From contig CAZBUP010000001.1 in the NCBI GenBank assembly GCA_964495145.1, positions 1-64,000 of the forward strand: a DNA stretch of 64,000 bases. The letters are read 5' to 3'. Shown piece after piece: positions 58,363 through 64,000 of the stretch. The number at the start of each line of letters is the position of its first letter. The first letter of the stretch is position 1. A program made the position numbers and the translations under genes. The notes under the pieces are model-generated. The model was not told where the DNA came from and did no database searches. It worked only from the letters and a program-made list of their open reading frames with translations. Source of the stretch: UBA6120 sp964495145 (lineage in GTDB: Bacteria; Bacillota_I; Bacilli_A; RFN20; CAG-826).

Positions 58363-59028
58363 CTATTCTTCGCCTTGGAGGAAATTTCCAAACGCCCGGA
58401 GCTCCCGTCGTTTGCCGACGACGAAGACGCTGTCGCCCGGTTCGATCAAATCGGAAGCCCGCGGTATTGAGGTCACGAGGTTTTTCGTCAACAAAATCAG
58501 GTTGACGTTGTATTTGTTGCGCGGATCCATGGCCAAGATCGCTTGGGGAACGAAAGTGGCGCCCACCGTGATTTTGACGACCGAAAAGTTGTCACCCAGC
58601 GCATAGTAATCGAGGAAATCCTCGTCATCGAGCCGATTGGCCAGGCCGTGGCCGGCCAGACGTTGCGGCATGATGATTTCGGTCGCCCCGAGTTTTTTGA
58701 TGATGGGAACGTAATAATCGTCGTCGACCCGGACGACGATGTGGGGAATGTTCATATTCGACAGGATGACCGTCGTCAAAATCGAGGCTTGAATGTTGTC
58801 CCCGAAGGCGACGATGGCGTGGGTGACGTGGTGGACATCCAACTCCCGAAGGGCTTTTTCGTCGGTGGCGTCGGCGATGAAAGCCGTCGGCACGTGCAAT
58901 CCGGCCTTGCGGACGCTGGCTTCGTCGCGGTCGAGGGCGATGACGTCGGCCCCGATGGCGGCCAGCTCGCTGACGATGGCGAGGCCGAATTGGCCCAGGC
59001 CGATGACGGCGAATGATTTTTTACTCAT
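58363..59028 (-). CDS. ktrA: Potassium uptake regulatory subunit KtrA (RCK/TrkA family)
   Basis: A cytoplasmic gating ring subunit that binds ATP/ADP or NAD(H) and opens KtrB. The 221 residues have the Rossmann RCK_N domain (FAVIGLGQFGLAIVSELA, with Asp at the end of strand 2 in VIALDRDE) and an RCK_C domain (about 135-221). AAGGAG lies 11 bases before the ATG. Last of the ktrB-ktrA unit. Confidence 0.93.
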   Translation of the reverse strand: MSKKSFAVIGLGQFGLAIVSELAAIGADVIALDRDEASVRKAGLHVPTAFIADATDEKALRELDVHHVTHAIVAFGDNIQASILTTVILSNMNIPHIVVRVDDDYYVPIIKKLGATEIIMPQRLAGHGLANRLDDEDFLDYYALGDNFSVVKITVGATFVPQAILAMDPRNKYNVNLILLTKNLVTSIPRASDLIEPGDSVFVVGKRRELRAFGNFLQGEE

Positions 59029-59042
59029 GGTAATGTTTCTCC

Positions 59043-60422
59043 TTATCCGATTGGAATCGTGGCTTCGATATGGCTGTAATGGGTAGTTTCGGCTTGGTTC
59101 ATCGATTCGGACACGATCGAGAACAGCGTCATCGGGCCGGTGCGGCCCAGCAGCATCAACAACGTCAAGATTATTTTACTCCCATCGGCCAAATATGGGG
59201 TAACCCCTTGGCTCAAGCCGACGGTGCCGAAAGCCGAGAAAGCTTCGAACATGAAAGCGCTGGCGTCGAAGGAACCCGGCGGGTAGCTGACGTTGCCGGA
59301 TTCAATTCGCTCCATGGCGATGATCGAGGCGAAAATCAAAACGGCGGCGATGAAGGTCAAGGACATGGCCTTAATGACGGTCGTGTTCGAAAACGAGCGC
59401 TTGAAGGCATGGACTTTCTTGCCGCGGATGAAAGAAACGATGGCTACCACGATGACGAAGATGGTGGTCGTCTTGATGCCGCCGCCGGTCGATATCGGAC
59501 TGGCGCCGATGAACATCAAGATCATGAGGAACAAGCGCCCGGCCAAGGAAATCCGATTCATGTCGATAGTCGAGAAACCGGCCGTGCGCGCGGTGACGCT
59601 GTGGAACAAGGCTTGAAGCCACGTCAAATCGTTGCCTTGGTTCATTTCAGTGAACATCAAGGTCAGCATGCCGAACGGAATCAAGATGCCGGTCATCGTC
59701 AATACGACTTTGGTGTATGCCGACCAAGTGCGGGCCGGCCGCCGCGACAATAAATCGATCCAAACCAGGAATCCGATTCCACCGGAAATCACTAACACGA
59801 TGGTTGTCACGTTGATGACGACATCCGAAGCGTAGGTTTGGAGACTGGTGCTGCCCAAAAGATCGAATCCGGCGTTGTTGAAGGCGGATACCGAGAGGAA
59901 GACCGATTGGAAAAGACCTTCCCAAAGGCCAAAGCGAGGCACCATCACGAACAGGTAGGGAATGACTCCCAGGCCTTCGATGATCAAGGTGATGAAGATG
60001 ACTTTGCGAACGAAGTTGATGACGCCTTTCATCGAGGACAAATTCAAGGCTTCTTTGATGATGTAGCGATCGATGATGCCGATGCGCCGGCCCGACAAGG
60101 TGACGACGAACGTGAAGACGGTGATAAAGCCAAGACCGCCAATCGAAATTAAGACCAAGAGGGTGATTTGGCCGAACAAGGTCAGTTCTTGAACTAAGCT
60201 AGCATAGGGCGACAAGCCAGTCACGCACACGGCCGACGCCGATAGGAATAAGGAATTGACGAAGTTGCCCCATTGGCCGTCCCGATGCGAGAAGGGCAAG
60301 GCGAAAAGGGCGGTGCCGAGGAAGACCAAGGCCACAAAACTCAAGAAGACGAGTAGGTAAGGGGATATTTTATTTTTACTGAGCAAAACAAAGACCTCTG
60401 GTTCGCGCGGTTCGCAAACCAT
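59043..60422 (-). CDS. ktrB: Potassium uptake channel subunit KtrB (Trk/Ktr/HKT superfamily)
   Basis: The K+-translocating (Na+-coupled in known cases) membrane subunit. The 459 residues form four M1-P-M2 repeats, each with a selectivity-filter loop: SAVCVTGLSP, FNNAGFDLLG, TARTAGFSTI and SAFGTVGLSQG, all keeping the filter Gly. ATG 60422 is only 6 bases from a TATAAT box, predicting a leaderless mRNA; the first ten residues (MVCEPREPEV) are unusually polar for the family. Downstream internal starts lack better signals. ktrA follows after 14 bases. Confidence 0.94.
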   Translation of the reverse strand: MVCEPREPEVFVLLSKNKISPYLLVFLSFVALVFLGTALFALPFSHRDGQWGNFVNSLFLSASAVCVTGLSPYASLVQELTLFGQITLLVLISIGGLGFITVFTFVVTLSGRRIGIIDRYIIKEALNLSSMKGVINFVRKVIFITLIIEGLGVIPYLFVMVPRFGLWEGLFQSVFLSVSAFNNAGFDLLGSTSLQTYASDVVINVTTIVLVISGGIGFLVWIDLLSRRPARTWSAYTKVVLTMTGILIPFGMLTLMFTEMNQGNDLTWLQALFHSVTARTAGFSTIDMNRISLAGRLFLMILMFIGASPISTGGGIKTTTIFVIVVAIVSFIRGKKVHAFKRSFSNTTVIKAMSLTFIAAVLIFASIIAMERIESGNVSYPPGSFDASAFMFEAFSAFGTVGLSQGVTPYLADGSKIILTLLMLLGRTGPMTLFSIVSESMNQAETTHYSHIEATIPIG

Positions 60423-60428
60423 GTCAAG

Positions 60429-60457
60429 ATTATATTACTAATAGGAGCCGATGTCTA
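60429..60457 (-). promoter_or_regulatory. Promoter of ktrBA, leaderless
   Basis: On the minus strand TAGACA (60457-60452), a 17-base spacer, TATAAT (60434-60429), then 6 bases to the ATG of ktrB. This is the best-formed of the leaderless arrangements because both hexamers are near consensus. Confidence 0.7.
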
Positions 60458-60522
60458 TCGACCATTATCGGGACGATTTTGGCCCAATTGGCGATTCCCA
60501 TAAAATTAATGGCAAATTTTCC

Positions 60523-60550
60523 TTGCTATAAAAAATATACATAGTATAAT
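60523..60550 (+). promoter_or_regulatory. Promoter of rplKA
   Basis: TTGCTA (60523-60528), 16-base spacer, TATAAT (60545-60550), preceded by AT-rich sequence. Transcription would start near 60557, about 110 bases before rplK. Confidence 0.7.
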
Positions 60551-60556
60551 ACTTAA

Positions 60557-60668
60557 CGCATAGGTTCATCTCGGGAGACCGAATTCGGACTGGTGCCAAA
60601 GCGTGGAAGGACGTGATTCGTCCATTGACCACAGCACGGACTCAACACATTAACAGGAGGTGTGTCGC
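60557..60668 (+). promoter_or_regulatory. Structured 5' leader of rplK-rplA
   Basis: An untranslated leader of about 110 bases. It holds the palindrome CCGAATTCGG and a perfect hairpin GGACG-TGATT-CGTCC (about 60608-60622), then AGGAGG 8 bases before the GTG start. In many bacteria L1 represses this operon by binding its leader; that role is inferred here from position only. Confidence 0.45.
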
Positions 60669-61082
60669 GTGAGCAAAAGAATCGCTAAAGTTCTCAAGAT
60701 GGAACTGCCTGGTGGCGAAGCCAAACCAGGACCAAAACTCGCTTCGGCGGGTATCGTCATGCCGAAATTCTGCACGGATTTCAACGCCAAGACCGCGGAT
60801 CGCCGCGGCGAAGTCGTCCCCGTCATCATCACGGCATATGAAGACAAGTCATTCGATTACGTCATTAAAACGGCCCCCGTGGCCGGGTTGATCAAAAAGG
60901 CGGCCGGGATCGAAAAGGGTTCCGGAAATCCCAAAGCGACCAAGGTCGGCAAGATTTCGCGCGCCGATTTGAAGAAGATCGCCGAATACAAAATGGTCGA
61001 TCTGAACTGCTATGACGTCGAAGCGGCGATGAAAATCGTCGAAGGCTCGTGCGTCGCCATGGGCGTCAAGGTCGAAGACTGA
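60669..61082 (+). CDS. rplK: 50S ribosomal protein L11, Mollicutes-type short N-terminal loop
   Basis: GTPase-centre protein. From GTG 60669 (AGGAGG 8 bases upstream; the GTG at 60660 is too close) there are 137 residues. The N-terminal domain reads GGEAKPGPKLASAGIVM where most bacteria have a Pro-rich PPVGPALGQAGVNIM, so about four residues are deleted and the prolines linked to thiostrepton contact are altered. A similar AKPGPALASVGINM form is what I recall for mycoplasmas. The C-terminal RNA-binding domain (GKISRADLKKIAEYK) is normal. Confidence 0.95.
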   Translation: MSKRIAKVLKMELPGGEAKPGPKLASAGIVMPKFCTDFNAKTADRRGEVVPVIITAYEDKSFDYVIKTAPVAGLIKKAAGIEKGSGNPKATKVGKISRADLKKIAEYKMVDLNCYDVEAAMKIVEGSCVAMGVKVED

Positions 61083-61132
61083 TCGCGTGGAAGGGTCTAC
61101 CCCGTTAGCACCACCAGAAAGGATACAATCCA

Positions 61133-61816
61133 ATGAAACACGGCAAGAAATATCGGACGGCCACCGCGCTGATCGATCATAAGAAACTCTATACGTTTGA
61201 AGAAGCCATCCCGCTCCTCAAGCAAACCAATACCACCAAATTCGACGCCACGATCGACGTTTCGTTCAATCTGAACATCGACCCGAAGAAAGCCGATCAA
61301 CAAATCCGCGGCACGATGGTACTCCCCCACGGCAACGGCAAGACCAAACGCGTCTTAGCCATTACCCAAAAGGTCGAGGAAGCCAAAAACGCCGGAGCCG
61401 ACATTGTCGGTGGCAAAGAAATGCTCGAAAAGATCCAAAAGGAAAACTGGTTTGACTTCGACGTGATCGTCGCCACCCCGGATATGATGGGCGAAATCGG
61501 CAAATTGGGCCGGGTTCTCGGTCCCAAAGGCTTGATGCCCAACCCGAAGACCGGCACCGTCGCCGTCGACATCGCCAAAGCGATTCAAGAAATCAAAGCC
61601 GGCAAAGTCGAATATCGGATCGATAAAGAAGCCAACATCCACGTCTCGATTGCCCGCATCAGCTTCGATGACCAAAAAATCATCGATAACCTGACCGCCT
61701 TGACCGAAACGCTCGTGAAGGCGCGCCCGTCCGCGGTGAAGGGGACCTTCATCCGCAACGCCGTCATCCACACGACCATGGGTCCGGCCATCAAGATTAC
61801 GTTCGTCGGTCGTTAA
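61133..61816 (+). CDS. rplA: 50S ribosomal protein L1
   Basis: L1-stalk protein, also a possible repressor of its own operon. The 227 residues have KFDATIDVSFNLNIDPKKAD, GTMVLPHGNGKTKRVLAIT, RVLGPKGLMPNPKTGTV and the C-terminal KGTFIRNAVIHTTMGPAIKI. AAGGA about 10 bases upstream. Confidence 0.97.
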   Translation: MKHGKKYRTATALIDHKKLYTFEEAIPLLKQTNTTKFDATIDVSFNLNIDPKKADQQIRGTMVLPHGNGKTKRVLAITQKVEEAKNAGADIVGGKEMLEKIQKENWFDFDVIVATPDMMGEIGKLGRVLGPKGLMPNPKTGTVAVDIAKAIQEIKAGKVEYRIDKEANIHVSIARISFDDQKIIDNLTALTETLVKARPSAVKGTFIRNAVIHTTMGPAIKITFVGR

Positions 61817-61823
61817 CCAACTC

Positions 61824-61960
61824 GTTTGATCGCATCAATAGACCCAAGACAGCAACGGCTCGCGCTTAATCATGTTGCCGAGGTAATGGATCAAAACCAT
61901 AGTAACCATTGACATTACTAATTGGATATTGAAGCCTCAATAAAAAATCTAAATAGGAGG
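61824..61960 (+). ncRNA. Ribosomal protein L10 leader
   Basis: The 152-base spacer between rplA and rplJ matches the L10-leader layout: GACAGCAACGGCTCG (61848-61862), a short variable hairpin, then TGTTGCCGAGGTAATGG (61873-61889), which builds the kink-turn arm bound by the L10(L12)4 complex. High free L10/L12 is expected to reduce expression of rplJL. AGGAGG before the GTG of rplJ lies just beyond. Confidence 0.75.
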
Positions 61961-61968
61961 TGTAAATA

Positions 61969-62454
61969 GTGAATCAAGCTATCTTAAAGCAAAAAGAAGC
62001 TGTCGTCGACGAAGTCGTCGCTCTCGCCCAAAAGGCGGCCGCCCTCGTTTTAGTCGAGTATCGCGGCATGAACGTGACCCAAATCGGCGAACTCCGTCGT
62101 CTCATGCGTGGATTGAACGCCCACATCGGCGTTTACAAGAACACCATGGTCCGGCGGGCGAGCGACAAGCTCAATTACCACGGATTAGTCGACCATTTGA
62201 CGGGACCTAACGCCTTGGTCTTCTGCCCCGATCCGATCGAAGGGCCGAAAGCCTTGGTCAAATTCGCGCGTCGAACCGGCATCATGAGCATCAAAGGCGG
62301 CGTCATCGACGGCCGCGTGCTCGATGGCGACGGCGTCCGGGCCGTGTCGATGTTGCCAGGCAAACTCGGATTGATATCCATGTTCCTGTCCTGCATCCAA
62401 TCGCCAATCCGTTCCTTCGCCGCGACCGTGAAGGCCGTCAGCGAAAAAAATTAA
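61969..62454 (+). CDS. rplJ: 50S ribosomal protein L10
   Basis: Base of the L7/L12 stalk. GTG start with AGGAGG 8 bases upstream. The 161 residues show VLVEYRGMNVTQIGELRRLM R, GVYKNTMVRRAS, LTGPNALVFC and a C-terminal helix that binds L12 dimers, ending SFAATVKAVSEK. Expression is probably set by the leader upstream. Confidence 0.96.
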   Translation: MNQAILKQKEAVVDEVVALAQKAAALVLVEYRGMNVTQIGELRRLMRGLNAHIGVYKNTMVRRASDKLNYHGLVDHLTGPNALVFCPDPIEGPKALVKFARRTGIMSIKGGVIDGRVLDGDGVRAVSMLPGKLGLISMFLSCIQSPIRSFAATVKAVSEKN

Positions 62455-62482
62455 AACACATGCCAATTAGGAGGAAAACACA

Positions 62483-62863
62483 ATGGCAAAGCTCACCATC
62501 TCAGAAATCATCGCCTCGTTGAAGGAAATGACTTTACTCGAACTCAACGATCTCGTTAAAGCCGTCGAAACCGAATTCGGAGTCACCGCCGCCGCCCCCA
62601 TGGCCGCCGCCGGACCCGCGGTTGTCGAAGAAGAAGCCGCTCCCAAAGGACCAGTCGACGTCAGCCTGTTCCTGAAAGCCGTCGGCCAATCCAAAGTCGC
62701 CGTTATCAAGGCGGTCCAAGCGATCACCGGTCTCGGCCTCATGGATGCCAAGAAGCTCGTTGACGGCGCCCCAGTCGCCATCAAGGAAAAGATCTCCCCG
62801 GTCGAAGCCGAAGAACACAAGAAAGCTCTCGTCGCCGCCGGAGCCGAAGTTGAAATTAAATAA
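62483..62863 (+). CDS. rplL: 50S ribosomal protein L7/L12
   Basis: Stalk protein that recruits translation factors. The 126 residues have the N-terminal dimer domain (SLKEMTLLELNDLVKAVET), an Ala/Glu hinge (about 35-55) and a C-terminal domain with KVAVIKAVQAITGLGLMDAK KLVDGAP. A terminator follows. Confidence 0.97.
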   Translation: MAKLTISEIIASLKEMTLLELNDLVKAVETEFGVTAAAPMAAAGPAVVEEEAAPKGPVDVSLFLKAVGQSKVAVIKAVQAITGLGLMDAKKLVDGAPVAIKEKISPVEAEEHKKALVAAGAEVEIK

Positions 62864-62887
62864 ACAAGCTTAACCCCAACCAATACC

Positions 62888-62915
62888 AAAACCTGTCTCA
62901 CGGCGGGTTTTTGGG
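62888..62915 (+). terminator. Intrinsic terminator after rplL
   Basis: AAAACCTGTC, loop TCAC, GGCGGGTTTT (7-bp stem with two G-T pairs plus A/T extension) followed by T. Probably partial, since the methyltransferase and rpoB follow without an obvious new promoter. Confidence 0.6.
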
Positions 62916-62938
62916 CTTTTATGAGGAGGTGCCGAATT

Positions 62939-63535
62939 CTGTCGCATTACTTCGAAAATGACCAGAATCTCACGAGCAAACCGCGCGCCCTCGAGGCGAA
63001 TTTCGCCGGGCGCGCGTATACCTTCCTCGCCGACAGGGGCGTTTTCTCGGCCCGCCGTCTCGACTATGGGACTCGGGTGCTGATCGAAACGTTGCTGAAG
63101 GAAGAATTGGGATCGACTCTGCTTGACCTTGGATGCGGTTACGGTCCGATCGGCATCGTCTTGGCCGACCAATTCCCCAAGCTTCGCGTCACCATGGCCG
63201 ACGTCAACCGCCGCTCGATCGACTTGGCCCAAGCCAATGTCGCCGCCCGAGCGCTTGCTTCGCGCGTAAGCGCCCTCGTCAGCAATGGCTACGAGCAAGT
63301 GCCCGACCGTTACGATACCATCGTCACCAATCCCCCGATCCGCGCCGGAAAAGAAGTCGTCTATCGCTTCTATCGGGAAGCCAAAGACCATCTGCGACCG
63401 GCCGGCAAGCTGTACCTCGTCGTCCGCAAGGACCAAGGAGCCGCCTCGACTTACGATTACCTCAAAACCTTGTACCGCCACGTAACCCGCCTATGTCGGG
63501 ACGCCGGTTACCACGTCTACCAAGCGCACGACTAA
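62939..63535 (+). CDS. RsmC/YbxB-like class I SAM methyltransferase, probable CTG start
   Basis: Between rplL and rpoB, where B. subtilis has ybxB. SAM motif I is LLDLGCGYGPIGIVLA, followed by motif II ADVNRR and the catalytic NPPIRAGK; the NPPI motif indicates methylation of an amino group on RNA guanine, as in RsmC. The N-terminal SHYFENDQNLTSKP fits the family start (M-S-x-HYF). The only in-frame ATG (62921) lies before and overlaps the strong AGGAGG at 62924-62929. CTG 62939 is 9 bases after it and gives M-SHYF; ATT 62936 is 6 bases after. A non-ATG start is therefore likely. If ATG is used the gene is 62921-63535. Confidence 0.85.
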   Translation: MSHYFENDQNLTSKPRALEANFAGRAYTFLADRGVFSARRLDYGTRVLIETLLKEELGSTLLDLGCGYGPIGIVLADQFPKLRVTMADVNRRSIDLAQANVAARALASRVSALVSNGYEQVPDRYDTIVTNPPIRAGKEVVYRFYREAKDHLRPAGKLYLVVRKDQGAASTYDYLKTLYRHVTRLCRDAGYHVYQAHD

Positions 63536-63558
63536 CTCAAATACCAAGGAGCGTCTTT

Positions 63559-64000
63559 ATGGAAAAAAGCAAAAAAGAATTCAAACTGTTAGGTACCAAT
63601 CGCCGCGACTACAGCAAAATCAGCGGCACCCTGCCTCTTCCCAATTTGGTCGAAGTGCAGACCGAATCGTACAAATGGCTGATTGAGGCCGGTCTCGACG
63701 AAGCGTTGAAGGACGTCTTTCCAATTACCAACTATGCCGACAACCTCGAACTCCAGTATTTGAAATTCCGTTTTGACGAACCCACTTACACCTATCTTGA
63801 ATGCAAAGAGCGCGACATGACTTACAGCGCCCCCCTGCGCGTCACCCTGAGATTGATTTTCAAAGAAACTTCCGTCATCAACGACGCCGAAGTATTCTTG
63901 GGCGATTTCCCGATGATGACCGAAAGCGGCACCTTTATCATTAACGGCGTCGAAAAAGTCATCGTCTCGCAAATCCGCCGTTCGCCGGGCGCTTACCTGT
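63559..64000 (+). CDS. rpoB: DNA-directed RNA polymerase subunit beta, 3' cut by window edge
   Basis: Only the first 147 residues lie inside the window. They show the beginning of the beta protrusion domain: SGTLPLPNLVEVQTESYKWL, then TYSAPLRVTLRL, FLGDFPMMTESGTFIINGVE and KVIVSQIRRSPGAYL, the conserved N-terminal block. AAGGAG lies 8 bases before ATG 63559. The rifampicin region is outside the window. Confidence 0.97.
   Translation, partial: MEKSKKEFKLLGTNRRDYSKISGTLPLPNLVEVQTESYKWLIEAGLDEALKDVFPITNYADNLELQYLKFRFDEPTYTYLECKERDMTYSAPLRVTLRLIFKETSVINDAEVFLGDFPMMTESGTFIINGVEKVIVSQIRRSPGAYL

Noticed and set aside
60595..60625. Resemblance of GGAAGGACGTGA in the rplK leader to the 5' domain of 23S rRNA, suggesting rRNA mimicry
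   Set aside because: The match is about a dozen bases, is not the L1 stalk region, and could be chance.
61909..61914. Perfect TTGACA within the rplA-rplJ spacer, a possible internal promoter
   Set aside because: No -10-like hexamer lies 16-18 bases downstream (the sequence there is AAGCCT), and the region is explained by the L10 leader.

Overview
The window reads as a chromosomal segment of a low-branching Bacilli/Mollicutes-type bacterium (Tenericutes-like, e.g. an Izemoplasma/Acholeplasma relative), probably a metagenome-derived contig. Evidence seen: Firmicutes gene order throughout (S10-spc-alpha cluster; cysS-rlmB-sigH-rpmG-secE-nusG-rplK-rplA-rplJ-rplL-methyltransferase-rpoB; tsaE-tsaB-rimI-tsaD; pcrA-ligA-gatCAB), no rpmD (L30) between rpsE and rplO, an L11 with the shortened N-terminal loop I recall from mycoplasmas, and a GatA with the 'TGDS' variant. 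TGA is a stop codon here (for example at the ends of pcrA, adk and secY), so the genetic code is standard, unlike Mycoplasma. Base composition by eye is about half G+C, high for that group. No rRNA, tRNA, CRISPR array, insertion sequence or phage gene was found. One run of 100 N (55097-55196) is flanked by an exact 55-base duplication and is best read as an unmerged contig overlap.

Layout. 1-4.4 kb: carbon metabolism (GH13 alpha-glucosidase cut by the window edge, PPi-type phosphofructokinase, aldehyde dehydrogenase). 4.5-14.6 kb: accessory surface region with two tandem patatin phospholipases, a GT-D-like protein, a Wzy-like polymerase, a lipoprotein, a TupA-like ATP-grasp enzyme and three glycosyltransferases; together they suggest assembly of a surface polysaccharide or glycolipid. 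14.6-18.5 kb: uracil-DNA glycosylase, a TPP riboswitch with attenuator and thiT, a DUF3137-like membrane protein, an Ntdp-type phosphatase and a ferredoxin-NADP reductase. 18.5-25 kb: the t6A tRNA operon, asnS, and a set of small unidentified membrane proteins. 25-33.4 kb: pcrA, ligA, gatCAB, degV. 33.5-36.9 kb: a queuosine-precursor salvage operon (queT-tgt-queA-queH) behind a candidate preQ1-I riboswitch. 37-51.5 kb: the complete S10-spc-alpha ribosomal cluster with secY, adk, map, infA and rpoA, ended by a terminator. 51.6-58.3 kb: HAD phosphatase, class II photolyase, cysS, mgtC (with the gap), rlmB, sigH-like gene, rpmG, secE, nusG. 58.3-60.4 kb: Ktr potassium uptake pair. 60.5-64 kb: rplKA, rplJL, an rRNA methyltransferase and the start of rpoB.

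Regulation visible in sequence: two riboswitches; structured leaders before rpsJ, rplK and rplJ; extended -10 promoters (TGnTATAAT); and a recurring arrangement in which the -10 hexamer lies only 6-9 bases before the ATG with no Shine-Dalgarno sequence, predicting leaderless or near-leaderless mRNAs at the heads of several transcription units. Genes inside operons instead carry strong AGGAGG sites or 1-4 base stop/start overlaps.

I did not find a clearly new defence or mobile system. The best leads are the riboswitch-controlled queuosine operon, the polysaccharide/patatin region, the unidentified membrane-protein group at 22.5-24.5 kb, and the unusual initiation signals.
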